From positions 1,364,001-1,428,000 of the forward strand of contig CAVPVK010000007.1 in the NCBI GenBank assembly GCA_963709175.1: a DNA stretch of 64,000 nt, in the 5' to 3' direction. Of the stretch, positions 1 to 9,458 are shown in pieces. Made by a program: the position numbers and the translations under genes. This DNA comes from JANXQG01 sp963709175 (GTDB lineage Bacteria > Planctomycetota > Planctomycetia > Pirellulales > Thermoguttaceae). A model generated the notes under the pieces. That model searched no databases. It saw nothing but the letters and a program-made list of their open reading frames with translations, and had not been told where the DNA came from. Position 1 is the first letter of the stretch. Every line of letters starts with the position of its first letter.

Positions 1-1079
1 CCCTTCTCGCCGACGAAAATCGCCCCCAGGCCCGGACCGCGGTCGCCGTCGAGGTGGAGCTTAAGTTCAGTCCCGTCGACCATAGGTACATGGTGCCCGA
101 ACTTCATGGTGACTTTGGCCCGCGGTCCCGAGAGTTTCGCCATGCCGTGATAGTCCGTGCCGGTATCCTCCTGGCTGACAATCCCGCCGGTCCTCAGCTT
201 CGGCGCGAATTTGCCCGTCTCCATCACCTTGACCGGCTCCTCGAGAAGGATCTCGACGGGGCCTGTGTCGTCGGTGCCCAAGGCGCGGTTGATCTGGTCA
301 TAGGAATGGGTTCCCCAACCGGTCACGCCGAAGCAGCGGCCGCCGCCGTCGTAGTCCCACCACGTGTCCCAGCCGTGGTGCAGGCTCCCGTGGTAGGGCC
401 GATACACCGCCTGGTTGGTCCAGATGTCCCACCAGTTGGCGCTGCCGCCGTCGGGCATGGGCTGGCCGGGCTGGTGGGTCCAGCGCTCCGGACCGACGAA
501 GTTCGGCGCGATCACGGTGAGAATCTTGCCCAGCGCGCCATTCTTCACCAGGTCGCTGGCCCAGGTGTTCAGCGGAATCGAACGTTGCTGCGTGCCCACC
601 TGGGTGACGCGGCCCAGCGCCCGGGCGGCCTTGACCATCGTCCGGCCTTCGGAGATCGTCAGGCACATCGGCTTCTCGATGTAGACGTCCTTGCCGGCCT
701 GCATGGCCTGCATCACGATCCACGCGCGGGCATGGGTGGTGGTCTCCACCATCACGGCATCGACGCTCTCTTTGTCGAACATCTTGCGGAAGTCGGCATA
801 GGCGCGGCCGCCCGTCCGGGCGTTGGCATAGGCCTGGGCCCGCGGGAAGAAGCAGTCGCAGGCGGCAACGAGCCGGAACTTTCGCGTGTCGGCGCCGTCG
901 AGCACCCCTTGGGCCCGTCCGCCGCAGCCGATCACCGCCACCTGGACTTGTTCGTTGGCCCCCGGGCGACCGGGCGCGGCCAGCACATGGGAGGGAATCA
1001 GGCAAGGCAACGAACTGCCGGCCGCAACGGCCGCCGAGGCGCGAAGGAAATCGCGCCGGTTGAGGTTGGTACGTTTCAT
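1..1079 (-). CDS. Gfo/Idh/MocA family oxidoreductase, TAT-exported (partial, runs off the window)
   Basis: This reading frame starts with ATG at 1079 and stays open to base 1, so the C-terminus lies outside the window. The N-terminus is a twin-arginine signal (RRDFLR at residues 8-13, then a hydrophobic stretch ending LAAPG). It is followed by a Rossmann dinucleotide-binding motif, VIGCGGRAQG, near residues 49-58, and by YIEKPMC, the EKP motif of the family. A later stretch contains GGGRCFGVTGWGTHSYDQ. Such proteins oxidise, reduce or epimerise sugars with bound NAD(P), and here the protein is predicted to act after folding and Tat export. It lies 155 bases downstream of a second gene of the same family on the same strand, so the two may form one transcript with the isomerase-like gene further upstream. 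AAGGA lies about 11 bases before the start. Substrate unknown. Confidence 0.85.
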   Translation of the reverse strand, partial: MKRTNLNRRDFLRASAAVAAGSSLPCLIPSHVLAAPGRPGANEQVQVAVIGCGGRAQGVLDGADTRKFRLVAACDCFFPRAQAYANARTGGRAYADFRKMFDKESVDAVMVETTTHARAWIVMQAMQAGKDVYIEKPMCLTISEGRTMVKAARALGRVTQVGTQQRSIPLNTWASDLVKNGALGKILTVIAPNFVGPERWTHQPGQPMPDGGSANWWDIWTNQAVYRPYHGSLHHGWDTWWDYDGGGRCFGVTGWGTHSYDQINRALGTDDTGPVEILLEEPVKVMETGKFAPKLRTGGIVSQEDTGTDYHGMAKLSGPRAKVTMKFGHHVPMVDGTELKLHLDGDRGPGLGAIFVGEK

Positions 1080-1233
1080 GAGATTGTTTTCCTTGGGCAA
1101 GGGGCAAGATGGCGTTTCGAAGTGGCGTTTCCGCTGCGCCCATAGTCCCGGCGTTAGGCGGAATCCCCGGAGATTCCGGCTAAAGCCAGGGCTAGAAGCG
1201 CCTGATTATGATCGATCCTATGGTGATGTCAAT

Positions 1234-2490
1234 CTACGACTTGAGGCCCCGCAAATCGACGTCCAGCTTCTTGTTTTCCTTGATGACCTCATCCATGGTG
1301 AGCAAGGTATTGCGCCGGGCCGCTTCGCGGCCCAAAATGCAAGTGAGCGTGCAATCGACGGAACGCGGGGCAGTCTCGTTGCTGAAATTGCCGGTGGCGA
1401 TGCGGTCGTGGAAGCTGGCGATGTTGCGTTTTGCGCCCGCTTCGTAGAGGTTGTCGACGGCGCCGCCCGCGTAGTGCTGCGGACCACCGCGGACGTAGGC
1501 CTTGCCCCAGTAGGCCAACCGCGCTGCCCCAGCCGACCCCTGGATCGAGCCTTCCAGCGATCCTTGCTTCAGCCAGTCGTGGGTCGGGCCGCCGGCGCTC
1601 TGATGGGTCCAGGTCAAGCCGTCTTCCATGGTATAGACGACGCAATAGGTGTCCTGCGCGTCGCCGTGGGGCGTCTGCCGGCAACGCGTGCCGCGCCCAT
1701 AGGCTGAGACGGGCCGCCGTCCGAGCGCCCAGATCAAGGCATCGATGGCATGGATGTCGTAGTTGCCGATGTAGCCGCAGCCCATGGCGTCGTCGTTGAC
1801 CCAGATCAGGTTCGTCAGGCGGTTCTCCATGGTCGGACCCAGCGGCGGATCGCTGAATCCGCCGCCGCCGCTTTGACCAATAGAAAAGATGGCCTGCAAT
1901 GTTCCCAAGGCCCCGGCCAGGAACCGCTTTCGCACCTCAATATTGAAAGGATCGGTGGACATCTGGTAATCGACGTGGAAGACGCGTTGCCGAGCAGCGG
2001 CCCGCTTGCCCAGGTCGCCGATCTTCAGCGTTCCAGGCACGTCAACCGCGACCGGTTTGGCCATGTAGACGTGCAGGCCGGCGTCGACGGCGGCCTCGGC
2101 ATGCAGTGGAAAGAAATAGGGGGGCGTTTCCAGGAGGACGGCCTCGACACCGCTATCGATCAGCCGTTTGTAGGCGGAGAGGCCGGAGAAGCATCGCGAC
2201 TTATCGACGCCAAGTTCGCCGCCTCTTTGGTCGGCGCGATCCTGGAAATAGTCGGCCGCAGCCACAAACTGATATCCGCCGTGCTGGCGGAACAGCCCAG
2301 CAATCCAGCTACCGCGTCCGCCGCAGCCTACAATGCCGATCTTAATTTTCTGAATCGTCTTTGCCTCGGGAGCGGCCGCGGCGGGCAGGACTCCCAACGC
2401 CGAGGCCGCGCCGGCGGCCGCTACGGCATTGCGGAGGAAGTCGCGGCGCGATGGGCTGCCAGATGTTTGGGAAACCGTGTCAACGTTCAT
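1234..2490 (-). CDS. Gfo/Idh/MocA family oxidoreductase, TAT-exported
   Basis: A complete protein of 418 residues. It has a twin-arginine signal (SRRDFLRNAV, about residues 13-22, ending in an alanine-rich cleavage region) and a Rossmann motif IGIVGCGGRGSW near residue 52. The position of the usual EKP motif reads MAKPVAV, so the conserved lysine is kept but the preceding glutamate is alanine. The start is supported by GGGAGA 5-6 bases upstream of the ATG. It is expected to be an exported NAD(P)-dependent sugar or cyclitol dehydrogenase with tightly bound cofactor. The gene is 45 bases downstream of the sugar isomerase-like gene and 155 bases upstream of another oxidoreductase, consistent with a three-gene carbohydrate operon on the minus strand. 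The substrate cannot be inferred. Confidence 0.88.
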   Translation of the reverse strand: MNVDTVSQTSGSPSRRDFLRNAVAAAGAASALGVLPAAAAPEAKTIQKIKIGIVGCGGRGSWIAGLFRQHGGYQFVAAADYFQDRADQRGGELGVDKSRCFSGLSAYKRLIDSGVEAVLLETPPYFFPLHAEAAVDAGLHVYMAKPVAVDVPGTLKIGDLGKRAAARQRVFHVDYQMSTDPFNIEVRKRFLAGALGTLQAIFSIGQSGGGGFSDPPLGPTMENRLTNLIWVNDDAMGCGYIGNYDIHAIDALIWALGRRPVSAYGRGTRCRQTPHGDAQDTYCVVYTMEDGLTWTHQSAGGPTHDWLKQGSLEGSIQGSAGAARLAYWGKAYVRGGPQHYAGGAVDNLYEAGAKRNIASFHDRIATGNFSNETAPRSVDCTLTCILGREAARRNTLLTMDEVIKENKKLDVDLRGLKS

Positions 2491-2535
2491 TGGAATCTCC
2501 CTGAAAAGTGGTTGGTGTTGATTTTTATTTGACCT

Positions 2536-3438
2536 CTACCTGGCCTCGCTGACGGAGAGTTTTCGCCATGCCCGAATCGTGGGCGTGAGGATCTCGCGCG
2601 GCTCGCCTACTATGCCGTACCCCTGAAAACCGATGGGGCCGGAAAAGCCGATCTGCCGCAGCTTGCGGAGCACAATCGCCACATCGAACGATCCCTGTCC
2701 CAACGGTTGGATGAGTTGTTTCCAAAGCTGCGGATCAGGGGCTCGAACGCCGCTTTCCGCGCCGCAGATGGTCACGGTGACTAGCACGCTGCGGGCGTCA
2801 TCCAACAAGGCGGGGATGCGGACCTCGTCGCCGGTAGCCAGGCAGTGGCAAAGGTTGAACGAGACACCGAAGTTTGGATGGTTCACCAGTTTGGCCAGTC
2901 GGGTGGCGTCGCCGAAGCGCTCGGTCCAGTCGCCGATGTGCGGATAGACGGCGATTTTCATGTCGTTATCCTTGGCCGTCTCGGCCAGCGCTCGGAGTTT
3001 AACCACCAGCGGTTCGTTGCCGCCGAGCGACGCAACGGCGGGCCCCTTGCCGCCGATGTGGATCCAGAGGATGTCGCAATGTCCCTTGAGCAGGTGCATC
3101 GTGGGGACGGCGCCGGTCGAGATGGCGATATCAGCTTGCGGCGTGACCTCGGCGTGGGAATAGATTGCATACATTCTGAGACCGTGCTTTTCGATATCGG
3201 CGAGGTCCGCTTTCACGACCTCCGGCGATTTCTCCATCCACGCCACGCCGTCATAACCAAGTTCCTTGACCAGGGCAAGTCCCTGGGCCTGCGAGAGCGC
3301 CGACTTGCGGAAGTGGGGCGCAAAGGCCGTGTCCATGGCGTAAAACGGGTTGGCGGGGGCCGCGGCAAATAACGCGGCCATGGGGCAGGCCAGCGAAAGC
3401 CCGACAATAGCGGCCAAAACCGAGCGAAGGATCTTCAC
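2536..3438 (-). CDS. Exported sugar phosphate isomerase/epimerase-like TIM-barrel protein
   Basis: A 300-residue protein starting with GTG; AAGGAG sits seven bases before it, which decides the start. The first 27 residues are a Sec-type signal (SVLAAIVGLSLACPMAALFAAAP). The mature part has the pattern of xylose-isomerase-like TIM barrels: LVKELGYDGVAWMEKSP, then MYAIYSHAEV, KIAVYPHIGDW, FNLCHC and GPIGFQGYG near the C-terminus, with His, Glu and Asp residues where metal ligands are usual. Family members interconvert sugars or cyclitols. It is probably translated with the two downstream Gfo/Idh/MocA genes, which suggests extracytoplasmic handling of a keto sugar or inositol-type compound. The specific reaction is unknown. 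Confidence 0.82.
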   Translation of the reverse strand: MKILRSVLAAIVGLSLACPMAALFAAAPANPFYAMDTAFAPHFRKSALSQAQGLALVKELGYDGVAWMEKSPEVVKADLADIEKHGLRMYAIYSHAEVTPQADIAISTGAVPTMHLLKGHCDILWIHIGGKGPAVASLGGNEPLVVKLRALAETAKDNDMKIAVYPHIGDWTERFGDATRLAKLVNHPNFGVSFNLCHCLATGDEVRIPALLDDARSVLVTVTICGAESGVRAPDPQLWKQLIQPLGQGSFDVAIVLRKLRQIGFSGPIGFQGYGIVGEPREILTPTIRAWRKLSVSEAR

Positions 3439-3595
3439 GGAAGGGCTCCTTAGGTTGGAAATGTCGGCGGCTTGCCGACCCAGGCGGGAGAAACTTCCAA
3501 TATAGTAATATGTCAGGGCGCAGGTAGCAAGTCGCGAGACGGCCCGCTGCAGATCAGCCGATCAGCCGATCAGGACGGCTTTTCTTTCTCGGCCA

Positions 3596-4186
3596 TCAAG
3601 CGGGCGATCGCGTGTGCATTCTCGCCGGGCGCAGGGCCAAGGCTTCGAGAACTTTCTTCCGCCGCGCCGCAGGCTGGTTCTGGCTCAGCTTCCATTTTCC
3701 TTCCATGCGGACGATCTCGATCCGAAAGGCGACGATGGACTTTGCCAGTCGAGCGATATTGGCGCTGGGCGGAAGCTCCCAAGGCGCCACCATCGATCGC
3801 TCCTGGAAGATCACCATGGTGCGAAGCAGATCGAGGACCTCCTTGTCGTTTTCCACGATCATCAGCCGGCCGTAAACGTGAACCGCGACGTAGTTCCAGG
3901 TGGGCACCACGTCGTCGGCCTCATACCACGACGGTGAAATGTAAACATGCGGTCCCGAGAATACGACCAGCACATTGCCCTCGGCGGCTTGCCACTGCGG
4001 GTTTGCCCGGGCCATGTGGCCCAAGAGCATGCCGCAAGCTCCGGCCCGCCGGTCAACCAGCAGCGGCAGGTGTGTGGCAAACGGTTCATCGCCGAGCTGT
4101 GAGACGAGCAGACCGAAGTTGTTCTGTTCGATGAAATCGAAGAGCCTCTCGCGATCGGTTTCGGAAAAACTGGCTGGAATGTACAT
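3596..4186 (-). CDS. PaiB-type FMN-binding protein
   Basis: The protein of 196 residues begins MYIPASF, the characteristic start of PaiB proteins. An upstream in-frame TTG at 4201 is less likely than the ATG at 4186, which has GGAA about ten bases ahead. PaiB proteins form a split-barrel fold that binds FMN; in Bacillus PaiB is annotated as a negative regulator of sporulation and protease genes. Visible family segments are FIEQNNFGLLVS, LPLLVDR, GHMARANPQW, VVFSGPHVYISPSWY, VPTWNYVAVHVYG and the C-terminal KLSQNQP. These match PaiB over its full length. The gene stands alone between the exported isomerase gene and a STAS gene, both also on the minus strand. Function in this organism is inferred by family only; a pyridoxamine-oxidase-like role is an alternative. 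Confidence 0.88.
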   Translation of the reverse strand: MYIPASFSETDRERLFDFIEQNNFGLLVSQLGDEPFATHLPLLVDRRAGACGMLLGHMARANPQWQAAEGNVLVVFSGPHVYISPSWYEADDVVPTWNYVAVHVYGRLMIVENDKEVLDLLRTMVIFQERSMVAPWELPPSANIARLAKSIVAFRIEIVRMEGKWKLSQNQPAARRKKVLEALALRPARMHTRSPA

Positions 4187-4561
4187 GGCTTTCGTTTCCA
4201 ATCTACCGGAGATAGCGCCAGCCTCGACCTCGCTTGTCGAGGTAGTGAAGAGGCTGAACGGCTAATGCAGCACGCACCCGCTGCCCCCAACCCAGTCTCG
4301 TTTGCCGACATGGTTAACCAGACTGCGTGCAAATAGATGACATCAAACCCCACCCACCTCGTCTAGCTCGTCTGGGTTGGTGAATCAGATTGATGGCTCT
4401 GCATGTCAGTCCATAGCCGCCAATCTCCTTCACCACCCTCGCGAGCAAGGTGGGGTTGTCCAACAGCGTAGTATTGAGGGTTCGTGGCTGTCAACCTGCT
4501 TCACCACCTTGGCAAACAAGGCAGGGTCGTACAAAACGAGAGACCGCGAGCAGTGTACCGC
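4187..4561. other. Intergenic stretch with a degenerate tandem coding-like duplication
   Basis: No intact gene was found here. Read on the minus strand, two adjacent segments at about 4485-4541 and 4423-4478 would encode related peptides, LYDPALFAKVVKQV and LDNPTLLARVVKEI, in different frames. They share the DNA core of CTT...GTGGTGAAG. This looks like a decayed remnant of a repeated coding sequence. The source gene was not recognised. Confidence 0.35.
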
Positions 4562-4903
4562 TTACTGGTCCAAGACCGTCTGGATCGCCTCGGGCACGCT
4601 GTCGGCGATCCGGAAGAACGTATTGAGCTTCGTCGTTTCCATCACCACGGCAACGAAGGGTGAGCAAGCCGCCAGGACGATGTGGCTGCCGGCTGTGTTG
4701 GCATGCGTAACCAGCAACACCAATTGGCCGATCCCCGTGGAATTGATGAACTTCGATTGTGAGAGATCCAACACCAATCGAGTTCCCCGCTGGCCAACCA
4801 AGGGATGCAGCAATTCCTTGAAGCAATTGCCAACGGAATCGTCGATCGGTCCCTCTGTCGCGGCCAGGACATATCCGTCTTCGTGCGAGACCTTGAGTTC
4901 CAT
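4562..4903 (-). CDS. STAS-domain protein (anti-sigma-factor antagonist type)
   Basis: A 113-residue single-domain protein starting MELKVSHEDG. A GTG nine bases upstream is possible, but GGTGG five bases before the ATG at 4903 favours the shorter form. It shows the STAS fold pattern: a central LVLDLSQSKFINSTGIGQL containing the serine-threonine pair where anti-anti-sigma factors are phosphorylated, followed by a helix (LVLLVTHA) and the strand HIVLAACSP. Proteins of this kind bind a serine-kinase anti-sigma factor and release a sigma factor in partner-switching circuits. No kinase or phosphatase partner lies next to it, so its target is unknown; stand-alone STAS proteins are frequent in planctomycetes. 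Confidence 0.85.
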   Translation of the reverse strand: MELKVSHEDGYVLAATEGPIDDSVGNCFKELLHPLVGQRGTRLVLDLSQSKFINSTGIGQLVLLVTHANTAGSHIVLAACSPFVAVVMETTKLNTFFRIADSVPEAIQTVLDQ

Positions 4904-5035
4904 TGAGACCACCGTTTATAATGGGCAATGATCAGAATTATTGGCCGCCCGACAACCTGGGTCAAGGCTGCCAGCGCGGATCGTCCGTGAAGATCGTTGC
5001 AAACCGCCATGCCCTGCTTCCGTAGGAGGATCCTC

Positions 5036-7020
5036 ATGAAATCGACTATGCTCTTAATCGCCGTTTCGTTGCTCCTCTTGAGAAGCCTTCCCAGCAACGC
5101 TACCGATGGGCCGGTCGGAGTGGTCAGCCACGTCAAAGTGCTTTCCGACCACGTGGCCGACGTCTCTAGCCTGGAGGCATGGAAGAAGTCGTTCATCCGC
5201 GATGGAATGAGCGACGAAGAGAAGGCCATCGCCGTGTGGAAATCCAGCGTCGCCTTCGTCTACCAGGACGCCCCACCGATCGAGTTTCTGCACGAGGGTT
5301 GCGTCCACGACGTCGTCAAGTCGTTCAATGTCTATGGCTACGGCATGTGCTGCTGTGCGTCAGCCCGGGTCGAGCAGTTGGCCCGCTACCTGGGACTGCC
5401 GGCGCGGGGCTTCGGCATCAACGGCCACAGCGTGCCAGAAGTGTACTGGAGCGGCCGTTGGCATTTGCTCGACGCTTCGCTGGTGAACTATTTCCGCCGC
5501 GACGACGGCCAAATCGCCAGCGTGGACGACGTTTGCCGCTCCGTGCAGGTCTGGCTCAAGGAGCATCCTGGCTATCGGGGGAACAACGAAAAGCTGGTCG
5601 ATTTCCAACGGGCCGACGGTTGGACCGGCTGGAAGCAGGGCCCCGCGCTGCTGGCGGACTGCAAGTTCTACGACGGCGGCGGCTGGTGGCCGGCCAGGAC
5701 CCACGGTTGGTATTCCACCATGCAGGAGTACGGTGGCGGCCATAACACGCCGTTCCCCTACGAGTACGGCTACTCACAGGGCTACGAAGTCAATATTCAG
5801 TTGCGCCACGGCGAGCGCCTGCGCGGAACTGGTTCAACCGCGGCCAGCATGTCAACAGCATTCACCACGACGGCGATCCGCCCGGCTGCCTCACGGCCAA
5901 GGTAGGCGAAGGCCCCATGGCCTTTCTCCGCGGCTACGGCGACCTGACCGACTGCCGCGTCGGCTGTGGCCGCCTGGAATACGATGTGCCGCTGGCTGAC
6001 GGCGGCTTCCGCCAGGGCGCGCTGGCGGTCGAGAACCTTGCCGCGCAACACGACGACGGCCAGGGGCCGGCATTGCACATCAAGGACGCCGGCCGCGAGG
6101 GATCGCTGGAAATCCAAATGCCGTGCAGCTATGTCTACCTGAACGGCTCGATGGCACTGGACGCAGTGATTAGCGGAGGCGGCTCCATCCGCATATTCTT
6201 CAGCGATAACAACGGCCTCGATTGGCGCAAGGTGGCCGCCATCGACAAGCCCGGCCGCCACACTATCGATCTGGGGAACTTCGCCTTCCGCCGCTACGAT
6301 TACCGCCTGCGTCTTACTCTCGCCGGGCAGGGCACCGGTCTCAACGGCCTGAAGATCGGGCACGACATCCAGTGCTCGCAGCGGGCCCTGCCGACGCTGG
6401 CCCAGGGCGAGAACACGATCGCCTTCACCGCGGGCCCGTCTGAAGGCACCGTGACGATTGAAGGCTCCACGCAAGAAGGCAAGGAAGGCAAGCAGCACGT
6501 GCCGATGGATTTTCATCCCAACTTGCACAACGTGGCCGAGAGGTTCTTCCTCGTCAAGGGCGACGGCGCCTCGGTGACCTTCCCCATCGCCACCCCTGGC
6601 GAGATGACGCGGCTCCGCCTAGGCGGGCACTATCGCCTCCGCGACCCCCGCGACCGCTGGGACGTCCAGGTTTCCCTGGACAACGGCAAGACCTTCCGCA
6701 CGATCGACTCGCAAAGCGGCCCCTACCAGGGGATCTGCCGCTACACGACCTTCAGCGACATCCCCCGCGGTACGCGGGCAGCGCAGGTGCGCTGGCTTGG
6801 CACGCAACGCAACACGACTTGCCTCTTCCTGCTGCGGATCGACGCCGATTACCGGCAGCCCCACGGCGGCTTCGCGCCGGTCAAGATCACCTATCTCTGG
6901 GATGAAGGGGGCAAGGAGAAGAGCGATGTCCACATCGCCCGCACGCCTGCCGACACTTACCACATCAACTGCGCGGCAAAGCCGACGATGAAATCGATCG
7001 TCATGGAACTGGCCGAATGA
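5036..7020 (+). CDS. Exported transglutaminase-like protein (one frameshift near 5820)
   Basis: The ATG at 5036 has a perfect AGGAGG six bases upstream and begins a Sec signal (MLLIAVSLLLLRSLPSNA). Residues about 60-160 resemble a transglutaminase-like papain fold: GYGMCCCASARVEQ supplies the cysteine, and NGHSVPEVYW with WHLLDAS supplies His and Asp. The C-terminal half is rich in beta strands (SYVYLNGSM, IRIFFSDNNGLDW, WDVQVSLDNGKTF), suggesting carbohydrate-binding or sialidase-like modules. The frame breaks near 5820: the protein continues as RNWFNRGQHVNSIHHDG in frame 1, consistent with loss of one base between codons for GERL and RNW. The joined protein is about 660 residues. Its stop overlaps the start of the next gene as ATGA, so the two are translationally coupled and likely act together on an extracellular polymer. 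Confidence 0.78.
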
Positions 7021-9458
7021 TGCACTGTTTCCCACGGAGCCACGTCATTGGGCTGAGCGCGCTCGCCGTGGTCTCGCTTCTATCGGCAAAGGGCGCCGCA
7101 AACCCGATGGTCGCCAAGGCGGTTCTCGACGGAGGACCAACTGGCGAGAACCGGCTCCGTGCCGATGCCTGGCGGCCTTACGAGCAAGGTTTTGCCCGGC
7201 AGGATGGGGAATTCTTTTGCGATAACGGCCGTGATGCCACGGCGCGGCGCGGTGCAAGTCAGAACTTAACCTTGAACCAGTTGCGGCCGGAGCCGATCGT
7301 CGCCGCCTGCTGGAGCCGGGCTGAGGGAGTCGGCGGCAGCCCCGACGCGGACTACGCCCTGTACCTCGATCTGATCTACTCCGACGGCACGCCGCTCTGG
7401 GGCCAGACGGCGAGTTTCGCCATTGGCACGCATGACTGGCAGCGCCGCCAAGTCGTTGTCCTGCCGGAAAAACCGGTCCGGGAGATAAGCTTCCATATGC
7501 TCTTCCGCGGCCACGCCGGTAAGGCATGGTTCCGCAGCGCCGAGTTGCACACCATTCATACGCCGAACGGGGCTTTCCTCTTCGACGGGCTGCCAGTCGC
7601 AGCCCGCGGTGCCGCCCATGGAGGGTTCCAGCTTCGCGACGTGGCCGCCGGATCGGATTTTGTGTACTTTACTGACCCGGATGCGCCGCCAGAGTTGGGC
7701 GCGGCGAAAAGGCGCTCGGCATCGAGTTGCAGGAGGTGCGCGTGGCGAAGACGGGCGAGAAACACGAGACCATCGCCATCTCGGCCACGCTCACGTCTCT
7801 CGAGCGACGGGACCGAGCTTTGACGTTGGTATATGCCGTGCCGGTCGAGGGCAAATCGCTGCGCCTGGCTGGTCGATCCGCGGCGGAGCACTGCCGTCGA
7901 GACCGGCCGTGACTTCGTCAACGCGACGCAGTTTCACGTCGGCTCCAGTGGCCGGCTCTCGCGCTACCCGCTGGGCGCAGTGGCTGACGACACCCAGGGC
8001 ACGGCATTGGCCGTCGAGCCCGATCGGCCTGCCTTCTGCCGTATCGGCTACAATGCGGGCAGCAAGGAGCTTTACCTCGCCTTTGATATCGCCCTTACGC
8101 CCGAACGGCCCAAGGTGGAACTCTGCTTCCGGCAATTCACGTTCGATCCGCAGCCCGGATTCCGCGGCGCGTTGGCCCGTTACTACGAGTTGTATCCCGA
8201 GGCCTTTCGCTGCCGCATCCATGGACAAGGGCTGTGGATGCCGTTTGCCAAGATCAGCACATTGCCGGGCTGGCGGGACTTCGGCTTCCGCTTCAAGGAG
8301 GGCGACGATGAAGGTCCATGGGACCGCGACCATGGCATCCTTACCTTCCGCTACACCGAACCCATGACCTGGTGGATGCCGATGCCCAAGGGCGGGCCGC
8401 GAACCCTCGATGCGGCCCTGGCTGAGGCCCATCGGCTGGCCGATAGAAACGTTCCGGCCGCCAAGGCCCTTTTTGCCAGCGGCTACCACGACGCCGAGGG
8501 CCATTTTGTCGCCCGGCTGCTGGACACGCCCTGGTGCAACGGCGCCGTGTGGAGCATGAACTCGATGCCGGCCATCCAAGGGGAAAAGACCGACTTCGGC
8601 AACAAATGGAACGGGGATGTGCGGAAGCGTCTCTATGGCCCCGGCAGCACCAGCGGCCTGGACGGTGAATACATCGACTCCAGCGAGGGCTATGTAACGG
8701 ACGAACTCGATTTTCGGCGAGACCATTTTGCGGCCGCGCAAACTCCGCTGGTCTTCTCGCCGGGCGATTACCATCCGGCCATATTCCGCGGCCTGATCGC
8801 GTTCGAGTATGTCCGCGGTATCGAACGGGATATGCACGCTTCGGGCAAACTAATGATGGCCAACGGCGCCCCCGATCGCCTCTGGTGGCTGGCCTCCATG
8901 CTTGACGTGCTGGGCACGGAAACGGACTGGTACCCACAAGGCCGCTGGCAACCCATGTCGGATTCTGACTTGCTGTACCGCCGCGCCATGTGCAAGGGCA
9001 AGCCGTTCTGCTTCCTCATGAACACCCATTTTGAGAGCTTTTCCCACGACCTGGTCGAGAAGTACATGAAGCGGTGCCTGGCCTACGGCATGTATCCCGG
9101 CTTCTTCAGTGCCAACGCCGCCAACGGGCATTATTTCACTCGGCCCGAGCTTTATGAGCGGGATCGCGGGCTGTTCAAGAAGTACGTGGCCTTGTGCAAG
9201 CGGGTAGCCGAGGTCGGCTGGGAACCGGTCACGCGAGCCCATGCCGACAACGAACATGTCTACGTGGAACGTTTTGGCGAGCGCTGCTGGACCGTTTTCA
9301 ACGACAGCCCGCGGCGGGAGACGGCCACGATTTCGTTGGATGACCAAACCCCGGCGACAGGCCGCGAGTTGCTGACTGGTAACCGCATCCAGTGGCGCGA
9401 CGGCCAGACGACGCTTTCCCTCAGTGGCGAGGACGTGGCCGTCATCGAGGTCCCGTAG
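7017..9458 (+). CDS. Exported glycoside-hydrolase-like protein (two compensating frameshifts)
   Basis: It starts at the ATG overlapping the preceding stop; a signal peptide follows (GLSALAVVSLLSAKGAA). Residues about 30-190 look like a beta-sandwich carbohydrate-binding region (WFRSAELHTIHTP). The frame is lost near 7700-7710 (one base missing before KALGIELQEVRV) and regained near 7870 (one extra base before WLVDPRRSTAVETG). The long C-terminal half resembles a TIM-barrel glycosidase: YYELYPEAF, LDGEYIDSSEGY with a candidate catalytic Asp, GTETDWYPQGRW, FLMNTHFE and CLAYGMYPGFFS, then a beta domain ending WTVFNDSPRRETATISL. The glycoside hydrolase family was not identified. The joined length is about 813 residues. 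Its 3' end overlaps the convergent efflux gene by 17 bases. Confidence 0.72.

Noticed and set aside
54..1145. Long plus-strand open frame of 363 codons opposite the first oxidoreductase gene
   Set aside because: It is antisense to a clear Gfo/Idh/MocA frame, is rich in Val/Gly/His/Arg without domain motifs, and reflects high GC third positions.
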